This document shows, piece after piece, positions 26,201 through 37,430 of a stretch of DNA of 64,000 nt (within the stretch, counting starts at the first letter, position 1; each line of letters opens with the position of its first letter). The translations under genes were made by a program, and so were the position numbers. Below the pieces are notes generated by a model. The model was not told the origin of the DNA. It searched no databases and saw only the letters and a list, made by a program, of their open reading frames with translations. Source of the DNA: Nymphaea colorata (taxonomy: Eukaryota; Streptophyta; Magnoliopsida; Nymphaeales; Nymphaeaceae); the NCBI RefSeq assembly GCF_008831285.2, contig NC_045139.1, forward strand, positions 15,234,354 through 15,298,353, written 5' to 3'.

Positions 26201-29200
26201 ACTGACCATTTTAAATGTGCACATAACTAAACTATCTTTAATTCAAAAAATTTATATATAAATATAAATAAGGCTACTAAACAGTTAAATAACTATGTAA
26301 CAAATGATTTACAAACATATATACACACACATATATCTACACCCTCGCCACACCCACACCTAAATTTTTTTGCTAAGTTGCTGCATTCTTACCTCACCCA
26401 GCACTCAAGTGACAAAGTTCCCAACCCATGTTTGACCAAATGAAGATTGAAGATGAATGAATGCTTCATATAGGTCATAACAGCAACACATGATTAAGTA
26501 AACAAAAATCTGTACCAAAATCTCAGCCTCCATTCATAATACACAAAGTCAGAATTAAAGACAAGCCGAAGAACCTAAGGTTTATGCCCGAAATATAACA
26601 AGGCCTTGCCAACTCCAAAGAGTCTTCCAGTAATCTTACACAAGGGAAAATGATGGTGTTGCATAATGCTTATTTTCCTGAGGAAAAAAATATAACAGAA
26701 AAAAGGCACAAGGTTCAACATGGCCAACCATTCTGCAAATTGTCATTAATACGAAAGTTTATGTTTTAAAATATGAAACCCAACACAAGCAATCAAAGCA
26801 GCTTTATTACCTGCCTTTTAAGCATGATAGCATAAAATAGAGATGCCAAGACCTACAGGCTACAGCTATGAAAAAGTGCACAGGTCAATTAAAACACAAC
26901 TAAGTGGAACAGTCTGAAGGCAACATCCACAGCCTACATTTCACCAACAACTAACTTGTGCAAGATGTAGTCAAATAAGAAGTTGATATATAACAGTTGC
27001 AAACGTCAACATCACAAGATCAACAAATCAGTGCCCAAAACAAAGATTTTCATATATCCATAAAGCATCTAGATGAAACTTATGGTACTAAGAAGAGTGG
27101 CTTCTGGAGGGTTGCTATGAAACATGGGTGCGGCTGGCGGACTAGCGTCAGTGTCGACTCGGCCCGACATGGGTTTGAGTGCGGACACGTTAGCCTGCCG
27201 CGTCGGACCCCTTGGCCATATCAGACCTGTGCCCGTCCATCTGCGAGAGATGGTCAACGCTGACCGGGTACATCTATGTCCTCTAGTTCCAAAACTCCTC
27301 CTTGACTTCTACACCCGCGCATCCATAATTTTGAATTTGGTCCGCACCCGCACCCACACCATACCCATGTGACATACGAGGGTTGCCATCAAACGGAAAA
27401 TTCAGCACCATGCTCTAACAAAAATTCAGCAAGTCCAAACCAATTTTACTACTAATGGAACCAGGCCATGTCTTTTTCAGTAACTTCCAAAAAGAGCATG
27501 ATTTGCAGGAGACCAATAAATTGACCAAGGACATTACATCTTAACAGGACAGAAGCCTTTGCTCTTATTTGTCCATAAAAAGGAACGATCAATTGGCAGA
27601 TAAAAGTGAGATATGCCCATCTAAACCAAAATGGATGATAAAAATGACTTTACCATAATTGTGAATTTTATGAGAACTATCACCTGTTGAACATAATGGA
27701 TAACCGGAGCAGATTGTCGAGCATTTCCCCATACTTAAACGACACATAAGATGAAGCCTCACATTGTGTTCTGATTCACTATTACGTTGCAGCTAGTCCA
27801 AAACAGTTACTTAACCCAATAAGAGAACAGAATATGTTCTTTCATAAACATAGGGCAAAGATTCAAACACTCATGAAAGATCAGGTGTGGATAAGCTGCT
27901 GCAAATTCAATTTACAGTTGACCAACTTCAGATGTTCTAATTTATTAGAAAAGCTCACCTACTCGAAGTAAATCAACAGCAGCTTAGAACTAACAAGAGG
28001 AAATGATATCAATATTACCTTAAAAAGTTATTGATAAACAGTGTACGGAATGTCTTTTTTTTCCTCTTCCCTTCCTTATGTGCCTAAACTTCATTGACAT
28101 GTAGAGACCTTCTCTTTGATACTCTCTTCATTTATGGATGCAAAATTCTTTTCCTTGTTATGGAATATAGCCCAGAATATTTGTGGTAATTGCTATGAAC
28201 AGGACCATTCTTGCCCCTATTTTGCATTTGTTGTGGCAACATGTCCTCGCACCCCAAGTTCAAAAGTGAAAAATGAGCAGGATTATTGTACAAAAAATTG
28301 ATTTACAGTGCTTTCTTTGGCTCATTGGGCTTTTCCTTTTTTTGCCTTCCATTGTTGTTTTGTCTCATGTAAACTTGTACAATGTAATAACAGGCATTAA
28401 TGCCTGCCAAAGTGGAAACGCTGGCAATATCAGCTATTCCTAAATTTTACACTTGGACATCAGCATTTGAGTTCAAGCACATAGATTATTCGGATAAGGA
28501 GCTATACAATAGAATTAACTTCATGGTATTTCCCTTAGTTGTCAAGGCGTCTAGACACGCCTGGCCTAAAAAGGCATCCAATATCTAGCAGACTTTTATT
28601 CTCTTACTAACACTTCAGTTCTTTGAGAGCTCTTCTGTAATCAAGTCATATCTAGCTAAACTTAGTTGCCATAATCAAGAATTGCATTTAGTCTGTAAAT
28701 GAAGATGAAGAAATTTATCAATATTTAACAAACTTTTACTCTGTTACTTCTGTACTGAATATTTGATTACCATGAATTGATAAGTATGTGCATCAACGAG
28801 GATTTTTACAACATGGTAATTTAGGAAATGTTATGCTTCATGTGTGACTATCATCCAATGTTGTCACTGGCCGTATCATCTACATAGTTCATATTGTTTC
28901 TTTGCAGCTTTAACATCAGACTATGTGGAAGTGAGGTCTGCACATATTTCTCTGATTACTAGACATGCATAAGCAAGAGAAACTGGTGGCCTTTTTACCA
29001 TAAACCTAGGTTTAACATGGGTAAGAAGGCTGGCATAGGTTCCATAAAATATGTTTTAGAGCACATAAGATATATACAGAAATTCATGGTTTTATAAAAT
29101 ATGTACTTAACGTATGGCTGGAATTTCCACTAGAGGAGTTGATATAGAATATAATTAACGTACAGTAAATTGTACTTAAAGAACAGAAATTATATAATAT

Positions 29201-32200
29201 AACTGCATATAATATAAGTATATACGGTATAACAGTGCATAATAAAATTAGAGGACTTAATTTGAAGGGAAGATGACATTTCACCTTCCCATGGACTAGG
29301 CGTGCTAGCGCCTAGTCCAGCCTAGGCATCAGTCTAACACCTGTCGCCTAAGTGATGGACTTAGAAGACAGGTGTGGACTCACGCCTAAGCAACGCCTAG
29401 GCATGGACTAGTCCACGCCTTAACAACAAAGGTATTTCACCATAAACATTAGAAGAAAAGCATTTGAATAGTCTGCAACCATTTGAAGGACAAGAGAAAG
29501 AGGTTACTTAGGGCCAAGGTATTTATGGCAGCGACTCCTAGTGTATAGAAGTTGGACAACAAAAAGGGGAATAACAAAATGAAAATAAAATAGGAGAGGG
29601 GACCATTAGCTCACATGAGAACGCTGCCTTTTCCGGTGAACCCTTCGCTTTTCCAGCTGAAAACCCATTCGACTTTGTCAATCCCCTTATCTCATTGTTT
29701 TCTTCCTTTGTTGGCTTTATGTTTCCTCTTTGGGGCTTCTAGACTATGTCACCGGGGGGTGGAGTGATGCTGGTGCAAGTGCAGGTGCAGCAATTTTCAA
29801 ATAAAATTAGGTCCGCATGTGGGGGGTATATATATATATGTTACACTTCATTAATAGTTTAATAGCCTTATCTATATTTAGTCATTATAAATATTTGTAC
29901 TACGACTAGTTTAGTAAGATGTGCATCTAAAATGCTCAGTTTGGCCTTCTTCAGATGAATGCAGCGGACATGTTGTGTTGAGGCCGCACCAGCACCAGCA
30001 CCCGACTTGGGTCGACACAGGTCTGGCAGCTCTTTAGGAGAACCAATGTGGCATTGCTTCTAGAGATGGGTGTCTAAGATAGAAAGAGACGGGAAAGGGT
30101 GGAACCGAGAAGTACAAGGAAGAGGTGAGAGAGAGAGAGACAGAGATGTACGAACAGAGGACAATGAAAGAAGCAAGAAGATACATAGCAAAGACGAGAA
30201 ACCTAATGGAGTTTTGCCGCAGCAAATTTTTCCCACATGGTTTTCTACCCCCCATCCCAAAATGTCTTTTGGGGGTGAAAAAAGGAGGGCCAGATTTTTC
30301 CAAAGTCGTTTCAATGTTGTTTTGCGTGAAACTGGGTTTCCCTGAAACCCAGTTCGCAATCATCCAAACACACCCAAAATGGATTTGGATGGAAAAACAA
30401 GGCTTTGCCTCTCCAAACCCGGTTTGAGGGTGGCATCCAAAGGTGGCAAATAACGTTACTAGTGCTATGCTTTTGGTGTTTTGGCACATTGGTTACTGGT
30501 AACAAGGATCCTAATTTCTAAGTCATTCAAAGTTGAAGCTTGCAACTTGAAACCTTCTACAACAAGCATTTCATAACAAAAAAATAAGATGAATTTTTAT
30601 GTTAAAGATTCATGATTTTTACATGTGCAGGATGCAAATTTATGGTTAATAACACTTCAAACGAGTAGAATAAGATGAATTTCCGTCTTAAGATTCTACT
30701 TATTTACATGGACAACTATATAAAAAATTATGAGTAATATCTTGGAGTAAACCATCAGAACTGGTGCTATATAAAAGTCAATATTAGCTTTTTCACAGTA
30801 GAAATTTATTTCAAAATGAGCATAAAACAACAACCCATCACATAAATTTGAGTACAGCAAGTTATTTGTTTTTTATTTTTCTGAAAAATAGATATGAAAA
30901 TGTCCTCAAGTTATCATGCTTCATGCATTGAACTAGATATCATGCTTCATGCATTGAACTAGATATCATGCTTCATGCATTGAACTGATACACACTTGAA
31001 TACATGCCGCTGACCAAATTTAGATCCGGGGAGAAATCGCTGAGAGCATAATTATATTGTCATACAAAAGAGAAAAAATTATACTAGGAATGATAAGGCC
31101 TGTTTGGGTATTCCCAAACTGCAAGGTGCAGAGGTAGGACATGAAACAAAAATTTGGATGTATGTTTACTAGAAATATGATCAATCACAGCCATGACATC
31201 ATTTGTTCAACTGATATGGAGACCTCGCTAGTCATGTACGGACGCCACCAAGATATCATATGGTCCACAAAGTCACAGCAGTTACAAAACACTCAAGTTC
31301 TATCCCCTTTGTAAAAATGGTAGATTACATGAATCCCCCCATTTACGTGAGGACCTCATAAAATATAAATGAACAAACAAAAAACTAGTAAATAGACATA
31401 ATGCTGTTCATTTAAAAAAGTTTAATTTATTAGTTTATTTATATAGGCCAAAACAAAAAAAATATTAGGCATTTTCGTTCACAGGTGATTCATATGTGCA
31501 TCCTGACCATAATTATCACATCACAGCCAAGTACAGCAAAATAGATACTGTTACTGCTAATTTTCTTACTTCCGAGATGGTGTGACGCCACTACACTACA
31601 CACTGTGATCGCATTCAACCAGGAAACCATAACCAGGCACATGGACTATGAAAGAGAAGTACGAAAATGAAAACCAAATAGCCCGATAAAAAAACACTCA
31701 AATAAGTAAACACAGCATAACCACAAAAAGAAGATTCCACACGAAAAGGTATGTTCATGTCTTCATGATCAGAATCCAACATCAAGAGACACAGACAAAC
31801 GCTATTCAAAAACCAGATTATGACTAAACTTCACGAACTCCATTTGTGAAGTCAGCCTCTTGAAGGCAAACCATGCGTAATTGATATTGCTGATTCTAAA
31901 TGAAACCCAACAAAAGGTTGACATTAAAAAAGGACAGGAGTCCACTTGATAATTTTATTTTCTGTAATTTTCCTTCTCATGGACAACTAACCAACATACT
32001 GCACGTCATCTCTCTCCGACTTTAAGAAAATACTAACTGCTAACAAACTGATTACGATTAAGAAAAAAAACACAAACAACAATTCCAAAACAAGAAGAAA
32101 ATGAAAAGTGAAATCAAGCAAAAAATATGATCCGAGGGACATGTACAAAATTCATCGCATAGCAAAGTTCCAGACGAAGGCAGAACACATTCAATTATGC

Positions 32201-32685
32201 CGACAGTTACACGCAGCAAGCACAATTCTTCGGAGGAATAAAAGAAAACATTAGGAATTCCCTCGTACCTTTAGTGGTCCTCCACGCAATGCCACCAACA
32301 AATAATTTCCTAACAAACAAACAACAACCAGATGCAAAATGAGCGCCCGGAAGATCCCGAGTATATTTTCAGCAATTTACACAATAAAAGGCCAACCCAG
32401 TTACACAGACAAAGACGCATGCCCCACCCAAAAACTACTCCTCCAGAAATCAACGTTCCACATCTACAGGCACAGATTCAAAGGGCAATAAGAAAAATGA
32501 ACTAACCCCGAAGACGCTTCAGATGGAGATCCCATCCGCTTCTCCCCCGCACTGTCCATACCATCCACTCCTTCATCGCACCCGTCCCCCTCGTTCTCCA
32601 CCTGGCGCTCCCCCTCGCCGTCCAAGGCAGGAACTCCCTCGTCCTCGACGCCGTCCCGCGGGTACTCCTCCACCGAGATGTCCAT
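23224..32685 (-). CDS. hnRNP A/B-like protein with two RRMs and a Gly/Tyr-rich tail
   Basis: A nuclear RNA-binding protein. Coding exons on the minus strand, 5' to 3': 32685-32507, 32309-32269, 24471-24308, 24181-24079, 24013-23847 and 23766-23224. All junctions are GT..AG and in frame, giving 398 residues. The N terminus (about 1-60) is acidic. RRM1 (about 61-133) has RNP2 KLFVGG and RNP1 RGFGFVTF; RRM2 (about 150-226) has KIFVGG and RGFGFVTF. From about 240 to the end runs a Gly/Tyr-rich low-complexity tail with many GGYGG units. Such proteins act in splicing, 3'-end choice and mRNA transport; the exact role here is inferred from family. ATG 32685 is chosen because an in-frame stop lies 15 nt upstream and no other ATG intervenes. 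Intron 2 is about 7.8 kb and transposon-rich. Confidence 0.92.
26095..26417 (-). mobile_element. hAT-like MITE, copy B
   Basis: A 323-bp element whose ends read CTATGTCACCTGGGTGCT and, from the other side, CTTTGTCACTTGAGTGCT. It is flanked by perfect 8-bp duplications TTCCCAAC (26087-26094 and 26418-26425). Its interior is homologous to copy D in reverse orientation, including a GCTCCTAAATAGCTGCC-like block and an AAGGCTACTAAAC-like block. Strand is set relative to copy D. Confidence 0.85.
27115..27377. mobile_element. hAT-like MITE, copy C
   Basis: A 263-bp element beginning CTATGAAACATGGGTGCGG and ending in the complement of GTATGTCACATGGGTATGG. Perfect 8-bp flanking duplications GAGGGTTG are at 27107-27114 and 27378-27385. 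The GC-rich interior produces short false frames on both strands. Confidence 0.87.
28534..29431. mobile_element. 0.9-kb hAT-like non-autonomous element
   Basis: The termini CTTAGTTGTCAAGGCGT and, from the other end, CTTTGTTGTTAAGGCGT match at 15 of 17 positions. Flanks GTATTTCC (28526-28533) and GTATTTCA (29432-29439) agree at 7 of 8 bases, as expected of an aged 8-bp duplication. Subterminal DNA repeats GCCTAGGC-type motifs in both orientations (29.30-29.42 kb). No transposase frame is present, so it is non-autonomous. Its ends are unrelated to the CTATGTCAC family. Confidence 0.75.
29744..30056 (+). mobile_element. hAT-like MITE, copy D
   Basis: A 313-bp element starting CTATGTCACCGGGGGG and ending in the complement of CAATGCCACATTGGTTCTCC. 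Perfect 8-bp duplications CTTCTAGA are at 29736-29743 and 30057-30064. Its interior is the reverse complement of copy B over most of its length, so B and D form an inverted pair 3.3 kb apart within one intron. Confidence 0.87.
30205..30440. mobile_element. foldback (hairpin) MITE-like element
   Basis: The centre is a near-perfect hairpin, AAACTGGGTTT then CCCTG then AAACCCAGTT. Farther out, imperfect arms still match: CCATCCCAAAATG and GGGGGTG on the left against the complement of CACACCCAAAATGG and GGATGG on the right. The arms extend about 100 bp each. Boundaries and target duplication are not resolved. Confidence 0.55.
30913..30986. repeat. 26-bp tandem repeat, 2.8 copies
   Basis: The unit begins ATCATGCTTCATGCATTG and repeats exactly at 30913, 30939 and 30965, the third copy being incomplete. 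It is in the hnRNP second intron. Confidence 0.93.
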
Positions 32686-32875
32686 CGACGACGGCTCCAC
32701 TCAGTGTCTTCCAAACCCTCAAACAAAGACCACTCGTTCGAATCCTTCTTCCCCTTCTTCTTCTCTCAGAACCCCAAGACTATAAAACCCATGAAGAATA
32801 TGAAGCTCGCGGAGATCAGCGCCCTAAAGGAAATCAATCCCTCTGTAAAACCCCTAAACCCCGACTCTGAGGAAC

Positions 32876-32914
32876 TTCTAGGGTTTCGGCGAGGCCGTAA
32901 GCGGAAACCCTAAA
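32876..32914. promoter_or_regulatory. two telo-box-like motifs upstream of the hnRNP gene
   Basis: CTAGGGTTTC (32876-32885) and AAACCCTAAA (32905-32914) lie in opposite orientation about 190-230 bp upstream of the hnRNP ATG. Telo boxes are common near the start sites of plant genes for translation and RNA-handling proteins. Either may be in the 5' UTR. Confidence 0.5.
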
Positions 32915-33282
32915 CTCGAGGGTAGCTCCTTACTATTTTGCACGAAGCCGGAGGGATTTCCGAACTTGCGCGGGTCTTAGCTTCGCCCAAGTATAAAGCA
33001 GAGGGCGAGCCCAACCCGGGGAGGAGACCCACACGCCTACCTCTCTCTGGGCTCCTTCTCCTTCCGTGGAACCACCGGTCCTCTCCTCACGCTGCTGGGA
33101 TTCAATTCATGCACCCGGAAAGCTCTATCTTTACAATCTTTAGTGGGACTTGGGATTCTTCGTTGCTGAAAAACTCAAAAAGGGTAATTGCCTGATGTGG
33201 TCGTTGAAGTGTTTTTGAAATGTGAAAGTATCAGATCCATTATAAATCGAGTCACAATTTTGTCATTTTGTATTTTGCTTTC

Positions 33283-33308
33283 ATATATATATATATATAT
33301 ATATATAT
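33283..33308. repeat. (TA)n microsatellite
   Basis: An AT-alternating run of about 26 bp. Confidence 0.9.
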
Positions 33309-35090
33309 GAAACATTATATATATATTTGAAACATGTTGGTAGTTATCCAAGAGACATGTGGGTTGGTGTGAGCAATTTGTATAAGCTATTAATTTTACT
33401 TATTTACATATAATTTAAGGTATTAAGGGGTTTGATGATCATCAAAACCCATTTTTGGAAGTGAAAAATGATGTTACTTTCAAAAAGACATTTTAGGTAC
33501 ATTTGGATTATATCCCAAATGAGTTAAACACTCATGAGTCATTTCGGCAAAACTTGTTTTTTAAAAAGAAGTAAATAAAACATATAAATAATTTTTCTCA
33601 AAACTGAATAAAAAATTAATTTTTTACAAAACCAGCTTTCACAAAACCTTTTTTTTTTAATGTGTCCTCTAAACAAGATCTTTCTGTCTTTCATTTTCAT
33701 AGAACGGACAGATGACCGATGGAAAATATAGAGAAGTGTAAAGGGTGAGCCTTCCTATGAGAAGGAAGAACTATAAGTCGTGAGATAAGATCTTTAAAAA
33801 AAATAATTACAAAGGTAACACCTCAAATCAACTTTTAAAAGTTAATAAATTGATGCTCAATTTTTAGATAAAGTTTCAAATAAAACTTTATTTTTTTAAT
33901 ATGAAATGATAAAAGCACCTCCCGTGAAGAATCCTTCATCCTTTGGCCCATAAAAAGATAATTTGACCTTAAAGAGGACTATCTTTATTGTTTTCTCATC
34001 AAAAATTAATGTTAGATCTTTTATAAATGGACAGTGATCTCCTCCTTTCGCAGAAGATACTGTGGTGTTTCCCGTGTTATGGGCATTACACAGAGATCAA
34101 CCTCCCCATTTGCTGTGCCTACTTGTAAACTTTTAAAAAATTGAATGGCGATTTGTTATTTGTTAAACTTTAATCGTCTTTTTAAATTTTTAGTTTTCAA
34201 GAAAAAAAAAACATCATTAGTGGCTTCTCTGAACAAGATTGAGTTCATAAACCTGAGTTGTTTTCATTGACCTCTTGTTATTTTCCAACCCGAGCATGGA
34301 GCTCAAGACCTCAATCTTGAGAGCTTCCTCTTAATAAATGACCATCGGGTTGATCACCATGGCCATCAGCTCATGTGGCCTCTAATACAAATCTAGTGAT
34401 GCAGCAGAAGGATGAATTTATCTAAAAATTAAGTGTTAAACTATTCATCGATCACCGATTGACAGGGATGAACTTATCAATCACCTACATGGAGCAAGCA
34501 CGAATTCTGAAGAAAACCACATTTGTATAGGTTGGCAATCTAAGGAAGCCATTCATTTATGATAATAACTCTGTTATAAGACTCAAATTGAGTTAAAAAA
34601 AAAAAAAGATGATATTGATGATCTTAAGATTGAGAACGTAATTAGCTATTGGATTCTAGATTGTTGTCACACGATCTGTTAATTGGAGTTTCATCTGCTT
34701 TGTACAGCTGAATTTTAAAAAGAGACTCAAAACAATTACAGGATTTTATTCTCAGGACGTTTGATCCACAGCAACACAATTACTTCACATAAGATGACGA
34801 AACCTAATCCAGACTAATGGAAGATAACTCCTGCCATGCTAAACGAAGCTACAAATAACAAGCAAGCGAGACACTACTCAACATGACAAAGCAGCAAGCC
34901 AAACTCCAACAGATCGAACCCTATTGCCGACCAGGTTCTACAACGACCAACAGTGATCAACAATGAACAACAAAACTAATCGACAAGAAGAAGACTGTGC
35001 TACACCTGAGCTGAAGCGTGACAATGATCTGAAGAAACCACTTCTCCTGCAACCGGCCTTTTCTCCTTCCTGGTTCACGTATCTTTGTGT

Positions 35091-35823
35091 TCAGCTCCAT
35101 AAGCAGATTCTTTGAGCTTTTAGAGTTGGGCAATGTGGGTCAAATTCTGCTGTATCATAAGAAGCAGAGCCGGTGGATGATGCTTTGCTCTTCTCAATCT
35201 GTTCTCTATCCTCACCACCTATGACAAGTGCACCTAGATGTGAAATATTGAACGGATACACTTCTTCTGCGAGCTTGGAGAAGAATGCCTTCCTCGCAAG
35301 ATACTCGTATAGAGCCGATAAGTAATGCACCCCGTTGTAGAACATGTATGTGCTTCTATTCTCACATGGGAGGGTTTCTGATGTGCATTCAATTCCACGA
35401 TAGTAAGCGGAGTCAGCACTTCGAATCCTGATAGAACACATGAATTATGCAGAATTAGACGGCTCCCCACTTGTATTTATGCTTTTCTTTAAAGCACTTT
35501 CAATGTCGTTTAGCTTTGCTTGTAAGTTTCTATGATCATTACAATCAATATGTTCAATGCTAGCTCTTGTACCGTTTGTTTCATGCAAAAGGAAAAAAGA
35601 TGAAAGAAAGAAGAACAGAAGTCCAAGTGCTTTCCTAGAGTTTTTTTCTCTTACCCCACAATGAAGGATTCCAAAAGATGTCACTCGTAATGATATAGCT
35701 ATTCACGCAGACAAAAATGGCGTCAGGCATTTCAAGCGTCAGCCCATCTATAGAAGATCTCAAGATATAGCTAAATTCTTCCGCTGCTTCGCTCATGGAT
35801 TCTGCACGCGTTGTCATTGTCAT
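35091..35823 (-). other. unrecognised exon-like open segments, possible gene or pseudogene
   Basis: Three minus-strand open segments follow one another. The first starts at ATG 35823 and runs for about 56 codons to a good donor-like GGTAAGAG. The second is open around 35.45-35.58 kb. The third runs from an acceptor-like CTATCAG (exon start about 35427) to a stop at 35091, with two N-glycosylation-like sites (NRS, NIS) and a mixed hydrophobic/charged composition. The composition is protein-like, not low-complexity. I could not join the second and third with a frame-keeping splice, so decay is possible. I recognise no family and assign no function. Confidence 0.3.
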
Positions 35824-35875
35824 GCATGTAGTGAAGTCGGCAATCGAGTAGTTGTGGCTCTGGATAACTAAAGTC

Positions 35876-35896
35876 CTCTCTCTCTCTCTCTCTCTC
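35876..35896. repeat. (CT)n microsatellite
   Basis: An uninterrupted CT run just upstream of the 35.1-35.8 kb open segments. Confidence 0.88.
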
Positions 35897-36938
35897 GTTC
35901 AAATTTTCTTTTTATGTTGAAATTGCAGTTGTTAGCTTGATAGCTGATCTTTCTAAGAGTTGTAAAGGTTGCTATAGGTTGGAGCCTAGGTCTGGTGCTC
36001 TGGGAAGACATATATGCTTAGAATAAGTTCTCGCTTTGTCAGGTGATCATTCCTTTAAAGATGTTCTAAATGAAAGATCCGGCATATATATGGACAACTT
36101 GTAGAACAATCTGGACAGTGAACTTTCAGTCGAAGTTCAACATGCATGCAACTACTTGATGAAGATCAACATGCCTGTGAACAAAAAATAGGCTATATGT
36201 TGTATAAAAGGATCACACTTGCTATATTGTTAATAAATACTGATGAGTGAAATGCTTCTAGTGGAACTCAACATGTGGGTTTCTTACACCTCAATGCAGA
36301 TTTTTTAACTTTACATTATAACAGGTAAGCATCCAACGCAAAGCGAAGCACAACTGTGTACAACTGTTTGAAGGAGAAAGTCCAGGTAACGAGGCAATGA
36401 TACCTTTGTAGTTACAAACTCATCTTTCTTAGATCTCGATTTCCATTTAGCAGCTGGAAGCTTGATACTAGGAAGAAAGTAGTGCAACTCAAAGATGGCA
36501 ATTTCTCAAAATTAGGAATCTTCATTTACACTCATTTTCGCTTTTCAGAGTAGACGTGCTTGAGGGTTTGATATTTACGGAATTCAAGCTAGGTCTTGGA
36601 TCATAGAAAAGAAGCTTATGTTTACATACGATTTCAGTAAGCCCCAAAACTGCGTCATACTGTGTACATGGAATTTTTTCTCAATTTCTTTTCTGATTTT
36701 GCTGGTTCTACATTTATTTATTTTTCTTAGTGCAGTGATTATAGTTGTTGAAAACTGAAGAACATAGCATGTGTGAGCAGTATTGTTTAGTGAGCATAAA
36801 AAGTATTTCATTATACCACTCAATGAGAGGTCTGCCACCCCTTTTCCAGGCCTGCTGTTGATGTATGACACTATCTTTTCTTTGACCAGTGTTTTCTTGC
36901 CTTGATAATAATTTTTCCATAGTGTCCTTCTTGTGTAG

Positions 36939-37430
36939 GTTTACGAATACATTTATTATATTCTACTTGCGGGTTGAACGATGTCATTGATTTTCTTTAT
37001 GCATGGGGAGGCCAGCATACAGCTATCTACTTTAGAGCTGGGTGTTCTCTTAATGGCTATCCTTATGAATCAGTAAGTGACCGTATGTTTTATCGATTTA
37101 TGATGCCCATGAGTCAGCGTTAATGTCTTGTTGGAGGAAGAATATTACTCTTATCAAATTTCATTGTTACTACAACATCAGTATGTTTGGCAAAAGGCCT
37201 TTCCGAGGCACATTACTTGCTAAATATGTTCACATCCTCAACTAGCAGATATCACCGAGAATAAGAAACCATTTGCAGCAATATCAAACGGACCTGGCAG
37301 CAGTGCAAGATCTCATAAGCCTCTAAAGGAAGATGCTGGTGATGTGGGATCAAAAAGAAGGAAAGAAATAACGATCAAAAGGAAACCACAAAGAATTAAC
37401 AAGGCAAATGTTGACAAGGAATTGACATGA
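36939..37430 (+). other. unassigned plus-strand exon-like segments
   Basis: The segment 36939-37072 is preceded by TGTGTAG, followed by GTAAGT, and open for 44 codons in one frame. A second open segment starts near 37246 after CTAGCAG and runs to a TGA at 37428-37430; it is lysine/arginine-rich at its end (SKRRKEITIKRKPQR), resembling a nuclear localisation signal. The longest frame of the second does not match the splice phase of the first, although a shorter 25-codon frame does. I recognise no family; this may be the 3' end of a gene or a remnant. Confidence 0.25.

Larger units (their letters stand above)
24472..32268 (-). other. 7.8-kb second intron of the hnRNP gene
   Basis: This single intron separates the RNP2 half of RRM1 (a 41-nt exon) from the rest of the domain. 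It holds three hAT-like MITEs, one larger hAT-like element, a foldback element and a 26-bp tandem array, each listed separately. I see no other coding exon in it; its short frames lack domain or splice support. Confidence 0.8.
32686..35090. other. hnRNP 5' leader/promoter and spacer
   Basis: The first 500 bp are the GC-richer leader and promoter of the minus-strand hnRNP gene. Beyond about 33.2 kb the DNA is AT-rich with homopolymer runs and a TA microsatellite. No gene is recognisable. Confidence 0.55.

Noticed and set aside
30034-30489. 151-codon minus-strand frame and overlapping frames
   Set aside because: Lies across MITE copy D and the foldback element in the hnRNP intron.
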